Part shown: in pieces, positions 1 through 7,974 of the stretch
Numbering within the stretch: the first letter of the stretch is position 1
How the letters are laid out: each line of letters starts with the position of its first letter
Source of the DNA: an uncultured Bacteroidales bacterium
GTDB lineage: Bacteria; Bacteroidota; Bacteroidia; Bacteroidales; F082
DNA length: 17,023 nt
NCBI GenBank assembly: GCA_937896505.1
Contig: CALBNP010000126.1
Span: 1-17,023, forward strand
Direction of reading: 5' to 3'
Translations under genes and position numbers: made by a program
Notes under the pieces: model-generated
What the model was told of the DNA's origin: nothing
What the model saw: the letters and a program-made list of their open reading frames with translations, nothing else
Database searches by the model: none

Positions 1-614
1 GCGTCAATCCGGCCTTCAAGACCGAAGATGCCATCATGGATTTGGCCACGGGCGAAGCGCTCGTCTCGTTCTTGGACGAAAAGGGTTCGCCATCAGTCGT
101 TGAACGTGCTAAGATTCTCTTTCCTTTGAGCCAGATTGGTGCCATTACTGCCGGTCAAAGGCTTGACATCCAAAACGCTGCTCCAGATAACATCAAGAAA
201 TACAGTGAGTTCTTCGATCGCGAAAGTGCCTACGAAGTATTGACTGAAGTGAACCAACAACTCGAAGAAGCCAAACAACAGGAATTGCAGGCCATCGAAG
301 AGGAAAAGGCCTTGAAAGCCAAGGAGAAAGAAGAAGCCAAGGCAGCCAAGGAAAAGGCAAAGAAAAGCGGTAGCATCAAACGCACGATTTTGGGAACCAT
401 GCTCGGCGCAGCGGCGACAAGTTTCGCGCGCAGCATTGGCACGAAAGTGGCCAAGAGCATTGGCGGTGGCTCGGCAACCACAAAGACGAAGTCGTCGAAG
501 AAAAAATCAGATGAATCGATTCTTGGCAGCGCAGCCAAGAAAGCTGCTCAAACGGCCACTTCCACTGCAACACGAAAAATTACCGAAGAAATACTGAAAG
601 GAATCTTGAAATAA
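1..614 (+). CDS. HerA-like (DUF853/YjgR-type) ATPase, C-terminal part only
   Basis: This gene is cut by the left edge; the reading frame is open from base 3 and ends in TAA at 612-614. The first residues (VNPAFKTEDAIMDL, then TGEALVSFLDEKGSPSVVERA) match what I know of the C-terminal part of the DUF853 family, the HerA-like DNA-translocase ATPases typified by E. coli YjgR. The SQIG motif and the phrase DRESAYEVL later on also fit that family. The Walker motifs must lie upstream, outside the window. After about residue 80 the chain becomes a Lys/Glu/Ala-rich charged helix, probably coiled coil, followed by a Gly/Ala/Ser/Lys-rich tail, which is usual for the end of this family. The ATG at 36 is internal and should not be taken as the start. 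The precise cellular role of DUF853 proteins is poorly known. Confidence 0.85.
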   Translation, partial: VNPAFKTEDAIMDLATGEALVSFLDEKGSPSVVERAKILFPLSQIGAITAGQRLDIQNAAPDNIKKYSEFFDRESAYEVLTEVNQQLEEAKQQELQAIEEEKALKAKEKEEAKAAKEKAKKSGSIKRTILGTMLGAAATSFARSIGTKVAKSIGGGSATTKTKSSKKKSDESILGSAAKKAAQTATSTATRKITEEILKGILK

Positions 615-641
615 GAATTGCGAATTTAAGCGAATACTGAT

Positions 642-685
642 GAAACGGATTGTCTGGATGCTTTTCCATTCGGGCAATCCGTTTT
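642..685. terminator. bidirectional terminator-like hairpin between convergent genes
   Basis: Bases 643-652 (AAACGGATTG) and 675-684 (CAATCCGTTT) are perfect 10-base inverted repeats, with an inner TGGA/TCCA mini-stem (655-658 / 665-668). The arm ending in TTTT reads as a short T-tract on both strands. It lies between the ends of the HerA-like gene (plus) and pcm (minus), so it probably ends both transcripts. Assigned from sequence symmetry only. Confidence 0.6.
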
Positions 686-713
686 GCTTAATTTATCTGA
701 AAGTATTTTGTGA

Positions 714-1379
714 TTAATCCTTACCTTCACCTTTCAGCATAGGCACAAACCGGAAATCGCCGAATTCTTCCTGTTTCAGACTGCCATCGGCCATTTTCGT
801 AATGCGCAGCATCTTTTGTCCGTTGCCGTTTTCATCGTCAATAGGGATGACCATGATGCCGTTGGGCTTGAGTTGGTCGATGAGCTTTTGTGGAATTTCG
901 GGGGCGCCAGCTGTAATGATGATGCGGTCGAAAGGCGCATAGGCCGGCAAGCCTTCAAAGCCATCGCCAAGGAAGGTCTTCATGCGGAAAGGAAGTTGTT
1001 CAAGGATTTCCTTGGTCTTGAAATAAAGATTGCGTTGACGCTCGATGGAGAAGACTTTGGCTCCCATGACGGCCAGCACGCAAGCTTGATAGCCTGAGCC
1101 AGTCCCGATTTCCAATACTTTCATTCCTGATTGGATGTCAAGCAGTTGCGATTGAAATGCGACAGTGTGAGGTTGCGAGATGGTCTGTCCTGACCCGATG
1201 GGGAAGGCCATGTCTTGATAGGCCAATTCGACAAACGACGAGTCGAGGAAAACGTGTCGTGGAACCTCGTTGATGGCGGCCAGCACTCTTTCGTCGCTGA
1301 TGCCTTTGGTGCGCAGCAAGTCAACGAGTTGCTTGCGCATGCCCTTGTGGCGGTAGTTGTCTTCAATTTGGATGCTCAT
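714..1379 (-). CDS. pcm: protein-L-isoaspartate O-methyltransferase
   Basis: This enzyme uses S-adenosylmethionine to methylate abnormal L-isoaspartyl residues in aged proteins, starting their repair in the cytoplasm. The 221-residue protein shows the family signatures in order: VPRHVF near residue 40, GSGQTISQP at about 63-70, and the SAM-binding loop VLEIGTGSGYQ at about 88-98, followed by FDRIIITAGAPEIP, the typical downstream motif. Length is normal. I place the start at the ATG at 1377-1379 rather than at 1424, because the shorter protein begins as the family does and a TACTTTTG promoter box lies at 1388-1395, inside the longer version. It converges with the HerA-like gene and diverges from the oxidoreductase gene, so it is probably transcribed alone. 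Confidence 0.93.
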   Translation of the reverse strand: MSIQIEDNYRHKGMRKQLVDLLRTKGISDERVLAAINEVPRHVFLDSSFVELAYQDMAFPIGSGQTISQPHTVAFQSQLLDIQSGMKVLEIGTGSGYQACVLAVMGAKVFSIERQRNLYFKTKEILEQLPFRMKTFLGDGFEGLPAYAPFDRIIITAGAPEIPQKLIDQLKPNGIMVIPIDDENGNGQKMLRITKMADGSLKQEEFGDFRFVPMLKGEGKD

Positions 1380-1387
1380 TTCGTAGG

Positions 1388-1395
1388 CAAAAGTA
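1388..1395 (-). promoter_or_regulatory. Bacteroidota -7 box for pcm
   Basis: On the minus strand this reads TACTTTTG, a full match to the Bacteroidota -7 consensus TAnnTTTG, 8 bases before the pcm ATG at 1379. No good TTTG -33 box is seen at the expected distance. The predicted leader is very short (a few bases). Confidence 0.5.
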
Positions 1396-1439
1396 CCAAT
1401 TATTTCACATTTGGCATTTAACAATCCGCATTAAAATTG

Positions 1440-1447
1440 TATTTTTG
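1440..1447 (+). promoter_or_regulatory. Bacteroidota -7 box for the oxidoreductase gene
   Basis: TATTTTTG followed by C matches the consensus TAnnTTTG and lies 16 bases before the ATG at 1464. It argues against the in-frame TTG at 1437 as start, since that codon would lie upstream of the promoter box. A clear -33 element is not visible. Confidence 0.5.
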
Positions 1448-1463
1448 CCCAAATTTTCTGAAA

Positions 1464-2450
1464 ATGTTGAAAATAGGAGTTTTGGGCGCAGGCCATCTCG
1501 GGAAGATCCATATCAATTGCATCCAGCAGATTGCGCAATACGATTTGGTCGGTTTCTTCGATCCGATGGAGAAAACTGCAAAAGCGGTGGAAGCAGAGAC
1601 GTGTGTGCGCTGCTTCGATTCGATTGATTCACTGATAGATGCGGTGGATGTGGTTGACATCGTGACACCTACCATCCAACATTATCATTGCGCTTCGATG
1701 GCCTTGAAGAAACGGAAGCATGTCTTCATCGAGAAGCCAATCGTCGCTACTCCCGAAGAAGCCAATGCCCTGATGAAGCAGGCTGTGGAAGCTGGCGTAA
1801 AGGTCCAGGTCGGTCATGTCGAGCGGTTCAATCCGGCTTTCATTGCGGCGGAACCTTTCATCAAGTCGCCGCGTTTCGTTGAAGCGCATCGGTTGGCGTT
1901 GTTCAATCCACGAGGCACCGATGTGCCTGTCGTTCTCGACCTCATGGTCCATGATTTGGATATTCTGCTCTCCATTGTGAAGTCGCAAGTGACTCATGTC
2001 AGCGCAAGCGGTGTCGCTTTGGTGAGCCCGACGCCCGACATCACCAACGCCCGCATCGAGTTCGAAAACGGAACGGTGGCCAACCTTACGGCTTCGCGCC
2101 TGTCGCTCAAGAATATGCGCAAGACGCGTATCTTCCAAGACGATGCCTACATTACGGTTGACTTCTTGGACAAGGTGGCCGAGGTGGTTCGCCTCAACGA
2201 TGACGTTGACCCCGCCGACCCGCTTTCGTTCACGCTTTGCCTTGCCGATGGTAGCGAACGACAGATTACGTTGGAAAAGCCTGAAGTTCATCCTATCAAC
2301 GCTATCAAGACCGAACTTGAGAGTTTCTACGATGCCATCGTCCACAATTCCGAACCCGCAGTTACCATTGAGGATGGCATCGCTGTCTTGAAGTTGGCCT
2401 ATCGTATTCTTGATGCCATTGACGAGGCAGCCTCAAAAGTGAAGAAATAA
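1464..2450 (+). CDS. Gfo/Idh/MocA-family NAD(P)-dependent oxidoreductase
   Basis: A cytoplasmic dehydrogenase family acting on sugars, nucleotide-sugars or related compounds. The 328-residue protein begins MLKIGVLGAGHLGKIH, a Rossmann dinucleotide-binding loop at residues 5-16. The family's EKP motif, whose lysine is usually catalytic, is at about 88-92 (FIEKP), and GHVERFNP lies near 120. The VHDLD motif at about 162-166 supplies the conserved Asp/His region. Length is normal. GHVERFNP also occurs in nucleotide-sugar members such as UDP-GlcNAc 3-dehydrogenases, so a role in surface-glycan precursor synthesis is possible; that is inference, supported only by the downstream lipoprotein and sugar transferase genes. 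Start chosen at ATG 1464 because the Rossmann motif begins there and a -7 promoter box precedes it. Confidence 0.85.
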   Translation: MLKIGVLGAGHLGKIHINCIQQIAQYDLVGFFDPMEKTAKAVEAETCVRCFDSIDSLIDAVDVVDIVTPTIQHYHCASMALKKRKHVFIEKPIVATPEEANALMKQAVEAGVKVQVGHVERFNPAFIAAEPFIKSPRFVEAHRLALFNPRGTDVPVVLDLMVHDLDILLSIVKSQVTHVSASGVALVSPTPDITNARIEFENGTVANLTASRLSLKNMRKTRIFQDDAYITVDFLDKVAEVVRLNDDVDPADPLSFTLCLADGSERQITLEKPEVHPINAIKTELESFYDAIVHNSEPAVTIEDGIAVLKLAYRILDAIDEAASKVKK

Positions 2451-2506
2451 TGTGATGAAATGACAATATTAGCAGATGCAATCCGTTAGAAAAGCAAATT
2501 GTTGAA

Positions 2507-3445
2507 ATGAAGAAAAAGTATATTTTACCTTTGTTTGTATCGGCGGTGGCCGCCTTGTTGGCTTCGCATTCATGTAAGAAATTCGAGAATGGCATCGAGG
2601 TGCCTTCCTATTTCCATATTGATTCGATTACTGTCAATTGCGACTACTATGTTTTTGGTGCCAGCACATCAAACATCAGCGATGCGTGGGTGTATGTCGA
2701 TGACCAGATTATCGGTTGCTACGAGCTTCCAGCCACTTTCCCGGTCTTAAAGAAAGGCCCTCACAAGGTAACGGTGTATGGAGGTATCAAGGTGGATGGC
2801 CGTAGTGGTGCCCGTGCTCCTTATTCTTTCTATGCACCAAAAGAATATCGAGACTTGAATCTTGTTCAAGACAGCATCGTCAACCTGAACCCCGTTCTCG
2901 ATTATTATGAAATAGGCAAGGGAACCAATGTGGGCTGGATGGAAGACTTTGAGCAAGGCTCGACGCTTGTCAAGACTTCGGACAGCGACACTTCGCTTTT
3001 CCGAATCGGTTATCCTGAATCATGGCAAGGCGACCCGCTACATTCCTCGTTTTCGGGCAAGGTTGTCTTACCACCTGATTCGCTGCATTTTACCTTGGCG
3101 AATGATGCAGAACTTACCAACTTGCCTACCAACAGCAATCCTGTATTGCTTGAGATGGATTATAAATGTAATGCAGCCTTTACCGTTGGCATAATGTATT
3201 GTAAGAACTATAAGATAACTGAATGGCCTTTGGTGACAGTTACGCCTACCGATTCGATTAATCCGACACCCGAATTGTGGAAAAAAATCTATATCAATAT
3301 AGGGCCGACTTTGGTAGAATATCGCGATGCCGAATATTTCAAGGTATATGTCACCTCGCACGTATATAAAGGAACCGCTACAGAATATGTTCCTGACCGT
3401 ACCCGTTATTATTTTTTCGACAATATGAAACTCTTCTATAAGTGA
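2507..3445 (+). CDS. lipoprotein of unknown function, upstream of sugar transferase
   Basis: A 312-residue protein with a lipoprotein signal: a Lys-rich start, a hydrophobic stretch to about residue 19, then a lipobox-like SHSC with the lipidated Cys at 23. It is followed by a lysine-rich KKFENG segment, so it is probably exported and membrane-anchored. The first part after the signal (about 35-115) looks like a beta-rich fold, with alternating hydrophobic strands and a phrase HKVTVYGG similar in style to small-ligand or PEGA-like beta domains. The later part is also beta-rich and ends near FFDNMKLFYK, resembling a jelly-roll end. I do not recognise the family. It lies 56 bases behind the oxidoreductase gene and 7 bases ahead of the sugar-transferase gene, so these are probably one operon and a role in surface polysaccharide assembly is possible. 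Confidence 0.8.
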   Translation: MKKKYILPLFVSAVAALLASHSCKKFENGIEVPSYFHIDSITVNCDYYVFGASTSNISDAWVYVDDQIIGCYELPATFPVLKKGPHKVTVYGGIKVDGRSGARAPYSFYAPKEYRDLNLVQDSIVNLNPVLDYYEIGKGTNVGWMEDFEQGSTLVKTSDSDTSLFRIGYPESWQGDPLHSSFSGKVVLPPDSLHFTLANDAELTNLPTNSNPVLLEMDYKCNAAFTVGIMYCKNYKITEWPLVTVTPTDSINPTPELWKKIYINIGPTLVEYRDAEYFKVYVTSHVYKGTATEYVPDRTRYYFFDNMKLFYK

Positions 3446-3452
3446 AGATAAA

Positions 3453-4880
3453 ATGAACAAGAAGAAACTTACCCGTCTTTATTTCCTGGTTGATTGGCTC
3501 ACGTCGATCTTGGCATGGACGCTTTTCTATTTTTTCCGTAAGGCTCACGAAGACTTTTACATCAATTATTGGGATCGCATCTCATATTCCCTTGGTACTG
3601 CCAGCTTTTGGCTGGGTGTCGTCATCATTCCGTTGTGTTGGCTCATCTTGCATGGAATTACGGGTGCCTATCAGAAAGTGTATCAGAAATCGAGACTGAA
3701 GGAATTGGAACAGACTTTCTTCATCACGCTTTTGGGTGTGGTGATTCTCTTTTTTGTGGTCATTCTCGATGATGAAGTTGCATCTTATAAATCCTATTAT
3801 CAGTCGTTTATCGCACTCTTTTCATTCCAGTTCGGCTTGACCTACATACCACGAGTTATTATCACAACGTCGGTTATCAATCGGATTCGAGACAAGAAGA
3901 TCGGCTTCAACACGATTGTGGTTGGAAGCAACGACAACGCTTGCGCCATCTATAAGGAAATCGAGGAAGAAGTGAAGCCTTCGGGTCTTCGGCTGATTGG
4001 CTTTGTGAATGTCTATGACAAGAATTATTATAAGCTGGGCGAGTATTTGCCCCATCTTGGCTCATATCACGACATCGTACAGATTGTCAAGGAAAACAAC
4101 GTGGAGGAAGTCATCATTGCCATCGAGCGCTCAGAGACCCAAACCATGAATGTGCTGCTTTCGGTGATGGACCAAACCGATGCATCGGTGAAAATCATTC
4201 CTGCCATGCAAGATTTGGTTTTCGGAAGTATCAAGCAATCAGCCATTTGGCAGGCACCTCTTGTGGATGTCACTCCCGAGCTGATGCCACTTTGGCAACG
4301 TGTGGTGAAACGAGTCTTCGACATTGTGGCCTCAACCTTGGCCCTAATCTTGCTCTCGCCAGTGTTCCTTGTGTGTGCCATCATCATCAAGAAGACCTCG
4401 CCTGGACCGATTTTCTATGTGCAGGAACGTATCGGCAAAAACGGCAAGCCTTTCAAGATGGCGAAGTTCCGCAGTATGCGCATCGATGCCGAAGCCGCTG
4501 GTGCGCCTCAGCTTTCGAGTGGCGACGACGACCCGCGTATCACGAAGTTTGGCCGCACCATGCGTAAGTTCCGCCTGGACGAGATTCCGCAATTCTGGAC
4601 CGTGCTGAAAGGCGATATGTCGTTGGTCGGCTATCGTCCTGAACGCCAGTATTATATCGACAAAATCATGGAAAAGGCACCTTACTATCGCCTGCTTCTG
4701 AAAGTGAAACCAGGCATCACCAGTTGGGGCGAAGTGAAGTTCGGCTATGCCGAAAATGTCGATGAGATGGTGGAACGCCTGAAATACGACATCCTGTATA
4801 TCGAGAATGTGAGTATCGCCATCGATATCAAGATTTTAATCTACACAGTCTTGATTGTCGTGCAGGGGAGAGGTAAATGA
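3453..4880 (+). CDS. polyprenyl-phosphate sugar-1-phosphate transferase (WcaJ/WbaP-type initiating enzyme)
   Basis: This integral inner-membrane enzyme transfers a sugar-1-phosphate from a nucleotide sugar to undecaprenyl phosphate, the first step of exopolysaccharide, capsule or O-antigen repeat synthesis. The 475-residue protein has four hydrophobic segments in the first 135 residues and a Rossmann-like middle domain (about 147-265, starting near FNTIVVGS). A re-entrant or membrane helix follows at about 285-312 (VFDIVASTLALILLSP). The C-terminal catalytic domain carries SPGPIFYVQERIGKNGKPF, KFRSM, the Asp376-Glu377 dyad in FRLDEIPQFW, and GDMSLVGYRPER. Length matches long polyisoprenyl-phosphate hexose-1-phosphate transferases. 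Which sugar it uses cannot be read from the sequence. It follows the lipoprotein gene by 7 bases and is probably translated from the same transcript. Confidence 0.93.
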   Translation: MNKKKLTRLYFLVDWLTSILAWTLFYFFRKAHEDFYINYWDRISYSLGTASFWLGVVIIPLCWLILHGITGAYQKVYQKSRLKELEQTFFITLLGVVILFFVVILDDEVASYKSYYQSFIALFSFQFGLTYIPRVIITTSVINRIRDKKIGFNTIVVGSNDNACAIYKEIEEEVKPSGLRLIGFVNVYDKNYYKLGEYLPHLGSYHDIVQIVKENNVEEVIIAIERSETQTMNVLLSVMDQTDASVKIIPAMQDLVFGSIKQSAIWQAPLVDVTPELMPLWQRVVKRVFDIVASTLALILLSPVFLVCAIIIKKTSPGPIFYVQERIGKNGKPFKMAKFRSMRIDAEAAGAPQLSSGDDDPRITKFGRTMRKFRLDEIPQFWTVLKGDMSLVGYRPERQYYIDKIMEKAPYYRLLLKVKPGITSWGEVKFGYAENVDEMVERLKYDILYIENVSIAIDIKILIYTVLIVVQGRGK

Positions 4881-4936
4881 TGTGATTATTTTGTTGTTCG
4901 ACGCTGTTTTCTGATGGAAAATCCAATTATTTTCGC

Positions 4937-4944
4937 TTAATTTG
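4937..4944 (+). promoter_or_regulatory. possible -7 box ahead of the TonB-dependent receptor gene
   Basis: TTAATTTG followed by C differs from TAnnTTTG at one position. It lies in the 137-base gap after the sugar-transferase gene and would give a leader of about 70 bases to the receptor ATG at 5018. A small inverted repeat (GAAAAT at 4917-4922, ATTTTC at 4929-4934) sits directly upstream. Weak evidence. Confidence 0.3.
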
Positions 4945-5017
4945 CACTCTCAACCCAATAGTCTTTCTGACTTTGTCTGGTTTAATCATAATCTATTGAA
5001 ATTCAATTAGCAATTAT

Positions 5018-7360
5018 ATGCGTAAATTCTATTTTGTAAAACTTTTTCTTTTTTTCCTTATCGTCCTATCTACTTCAGCATTTGTCAAGGCCCAAGATAA
5101 TAGCGTAAAGGGCTTCGTCTATGAAGAAGCGACCGGCGAACCTGTGATGTTCTCCAATGTCTATCTGAAAGGTACGACTTTTGGCGGCTCCACGAATGAG
5201 AATGGCTATTTCAACATCACTCGTATTCCTGACGGGAGCTACACTTTGCTTATCACTTGCGTAGGTTACGACACCATTTCTGAGCCAATTAGCTTGGCTA
5301 AAGACCGGGTTATCAACAAGAAATATTATCTTCAAGAAACTAGTCTGAAACTTGAGACTGTGACGATTACGGCTGAAAAGATTGAGGCTCGCACTGAGAC
5401 GAAAACTTCGGTCATCAGTGTGACGCCTAAAACCATCACCAAGATTCCGAGCATGGGTGGTCAGGCTGACTTTGCGCAATATTTGCAAGTGGTGCCAGGT
5501 GTCATCTTCACGGGTGACCAAGGCGGACAGCTTTACATACGCGGTGGTTCGCCTATCCAGAACAAGGTGTTGCTCGATGGCATGGTCATCTATAATCCGT
5601 TCCATTCCATCGGTCTGTTCTCGGTTTTCGATACCGACATCATCAGAAATGCAGATGTGTTTACGGGCGGTTTCGGTGCTGAATATAGTGGCCGCATTTC
5701 ATCTATCATGGACATCTCTACCCGCGACGGTAACAAGAAGCGCTTGTCGGGTAAGTTGAACGCCAGCACGTTTGGCGCCAAAGTCATGGTGGAAGGACCT
5801 TTGGTGAAAGCCAAAACCGATAATGCCGCCTCGCTTTCGTTCATTCTCACGGCAAAGACCTCTTATCTTCAATATACGAGCAAGAAACTTTACAGGTATG
5901 CAAACGAAGCTGGTCTTCCCTTCGATTTCAAGGATATCTATGGCAAGGTCTCGTTGAGTGCTCCAAATGGTAGCAAGGTGAACTTATTCGGTTTCTCGTT
6001 TAACGATAAGGTGAACAACTACAAGGCATTGGCTGATTTCGGTTGGAACTCCTATGGTGTGGGAACCAATTTCCTTGTCATTCCAGGGAAGGCTCCCGTC
6101 ATGATTGAAGGTAATATCTCCTATTCGAATTACGATTCGCGTATGCGCGAGAACAACAGCCCCGACCGCGACAGTAAGATTAATGGATTCAACATGGCCT
6201 TCGATTTCAGCTATTTCTTGGGCAAAAATACGTTTAAGTATGGTGTCGAGTTTGCTGGATTTAAGACCGATTATCAAGTGAAAGGCTCTAGCTATAGCAA
6301 TGTTAATCTTGTTGAGCACACCACTGAAATTGGTGCATACGCTAAATATAAGGCTACGATTGGCAACCTGTTGCTCGAACCAAGTTTCCGCTTGCAATGG
6401 TATCTTTCCATGTCGGAGATTTCGCCTGAACCACGTTTGGCTATCAAATACAATATCACCGATTGGTGGCGCCTGAAAGGGGCTTGCGGCATGTATTCCC
6501 AAAATTTTGTTGCTGCTACTTCCGACCGTGATGTGGTCAATCTGTTTTATGGTTTCTTGTCAGACATCGACCACTTGCCACCCACCTTTAATGGTAAGGA
6601 AGTGTCGGGCCACCTCCAAAAGGCTAATCACTTTATTTTAGGTTCCGAATTCGATGTCGCTAACAACCTTACTCTTAATATAGAAGGCTATCTGAAAGAT
6701 TTTACCCAACTGACCAATATCAACCGTAACAGGATTTATGCCGATAATGTAGCCAATAGCGACAAACCTGATTTGCTGAAGAAGGATTTCACGGTTGAGA
6801 CAGGTAAGGCTTATGGTTTCGATGTCTCGATGAAGTATGAAGACAAGCATTGGTATCTTTGGGCTGTTTATGCCCTTGGTTTTGTGACGAGAGATTACGA
6901 AATGATGGTTGGCGAAACTGCGGTTCTCGCTTCCTATGAACCGCATTTCGATCGTCGTCACAACATCAATCTCATCATCACTTATACTGCTGGTGCCAAA
7001 CGTGAGTGGGAATTCGGTGCCCGTTGGAATTATGGTAGTGGTTTCCCGTTTACCCAACTCCAAGGTTATTATGAACATTATAATTTTCAAGAAGGCATCA
7101 ATTTTGACGTTACTTCTGCTAATGGTAACATTGGGATTCTTTATGGTGAACTCAACAAAGGCCGTTTGCCGATGTATCACCGCCTTGACCTTGATGCCAA
7201 ACGTAAGTTCTATTTTAACGAATCAACCACACTTGAACTTGACCTTAGTGTGACTAATGTCTATAACCGCAAGAACATTTTCTATGTGGATATCATTTCT
7301 ACTGAACAAGTATATCAATTGCCAATCATGCCTTCGTTAGGTATGACTTTGACTTTCTAA
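5018..7360 (+). CDS. TonB-dependent outer-membrane receptor with carboxypeptidase-regulatory-like N-terminal domain
   Basis: An outer-membrane beta-barrel for energy-driven uptake of a ligand. The 780-residue protein has a signal peptide (about 1-25, cleavage near VKA/Q). A carboxypeptidase-D regulatory-like beta-sandwich follows (about 28-115; VKGFVYEEATGEPVMFSNVYL is its typical opening), then the plug domain (about 125-235) with LQVVPGV, LYIRGGSP, VLLDGMVIYNPFH and FGAEYSGRISSIMDI. The rest is the barrel, ending in the aromatic Phe expected of outer-membrane proteins (GMTLTF). It is shorter than typical SusC proteins, and no SusD lipoprotein gene is adjacent, so it is not part of a classical SusCD pair. 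The substrate is unknown. The next gene, a CpeT-like secreted protein, starts 9 bases after its stop and is probably co-transcribed. Confidence 0.92.
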   Translation: MRKFYFVKLFLFFLIVLSTSAFVKAQDNSVKGFVYEEATGEPVMFSNVYLKGTTFGGSTNENGYFNITRIPDGSYTLLITCVGYDTISEPISLAKDRVINKKYYLQETSLKLETVTITAEKIEARTETKTSVISVTPKTITKIPSMGGQADFAQYLQVVPGVIFTGDQGGQLYIRGGSPIQNKVLLDGMVIYNPFHSIGLFSVFDTDIIRNADVFTGGFGAEYSGRISSIMDISTRDGNKKRLSGKLNASTFGAKVMVEGPLVKAKTDNAASLSFILTAKTSYLQYTSKKLYRYANEAGLPFDFKDIYGKVSLSAPNGSKVNLFGFSFNDKVNNYKALADFGWNSYGVGTNFLVIPGKAPVMIEGNISYSNYDSRMRENNSPDRDSKINGFNMAFDFSYFLGKNTFKYGVEFAGFKTDYQVKGSSYSNVNLVEHTTEIGAYAKYKATIGNLLLEPSFRLQWYLSMSEISPEPRLAIKYNITDWWRLKGACGMYSQNFVAATSDRDVVNLFYGFLSDIDHLPPTFNGKEVSGHLQKANHFILGSEFDVANNLTLNIEGYLKDFTQLTNINRNRIYADNVANSDKPDLLKKDFTVETGKAYGFDVSMKYEDKHWYLWAVYALGFVTRDYEMMVGETAVLASYEPHFDRRHNINLIITYTAGAKREWEFGARWNYGSGFPFTQLQGYYEHYNFQEGINFDVTSANGNIGILYGELNKGRLPMYHRLDLDAKRKFYFNESTTLELDLSVTNVYNRKNIFYVDIISTEQVYQLPIMPSLGMTLTF

Positions 7361-7369
7361 ACTTTTACA

Positions 7370-7963
7370 ATGATGAAATCGAGAAACATAATCGTTGCAT
7401 TGGCATTGTTCTTTGGAGTAACAATGGGTTATGCGCAAACCGACAAGAACTATACCGAAGATGATGTCAAACAGTTCTATCGCACCGTTGTGGGCGACTA
7501 TTATGGCTATGTCGATTCGACCGCTATTATGATTCATTTCGTGCCGATTTGGGAACAAGACCGTTTCAAGTGGATGTATCTTGAAGTGACCGATTCCATC
7601 GGAAAGGAAATTTACATGCAAAAAGTGGTTGAGGTTTATCCAGTTACTGGCGAGTATTTCAAACTCGTTTTCCATGGTCTGAAAGATGCCGAAAGGTTTG
7701 AGGGCAAATGGCGCAACCGGAATTTCTTCGATGGTTTCACCACCAGCATCCTTAAAGGCAAGTGCAAGTTCGGTTTCATGAAGACGAAGGATTTCGAATA
7801 TCAAACCAACTTTAAGGGACGCAAGAAACTGCATTGCTTCCCCAAAGGCGACCGTGTGCATTTCAAGTTCATTCAGGGAAATGAATGTCTATACGTCAAA
7901 CGCTTGCCACGCAAACAGCAAGAGCCAGCTGGCTATGTGTTCCATAAGGAACCAACTGACTGA
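7370..7963 (+). CDS. secreted CpeT/CpcT-like protein
   Basis: A 197-residue protein with a signal peptide (about 1-22, cleavage near GYA/Q), so it is probably periplasmic or outside the cell. The body resembles the CpeT/CpcT family (DUF1001), whose cyanobacterial members bind bilin chromophores and attach them to phycobiliproteins. Matching points are HFVPIW at about 56-61, WMYLEV at 68-73 (family WLYVEQ-like), a Gln-containing strand near 84, FFDGFTTS at 119-126, a Cys-containing KGKCKFGF near 130, DRVHFKF at 161-167, and AGYVF near the end. Non-photosynthetic Bacteroidota carry such relatives, but their role is not established to my knowledge, and a bilin-lyase function should not be assumed. 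Two ATGs in tandem (7370, 7373) make the exact start uncertain by one residue. It sits 9 bases behind the receptor gene and converges on the fucosidase gene. Confidence 0.72.
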   Translation: MMKSRNIIVALALFFGVTMGYAQTDKNYTEDDVKQFYRTVVGDYYGYVDSTAIMIHFVPIWEQDRFKWMYLEVTDSIGKEIYMQKVVEVYPVTGEYFKLVFHGLKDAERFEGKWRNRNFFDGFTTSILKGKCKFGFMKTKDFEYQTNFKGRKKLHCFPKGDRVHFKFIQGNECLYVKRLPRKQQEPAGYVFHKEPTD

Positions 7964-7974
7964 TTGACAAAATC

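Noticed and set aside
1629..2345. Open frame on the minus strand inside the oxidoreductase gene
   Set aside because: Shadow frame rich in His, Arg and Asp, with no family resemblance.
7964..7974. Possible terminator between the CpeT-like and fucosidase genes
   Set aside because: The gap is only 11 bases and no inverted repeat is visible there.
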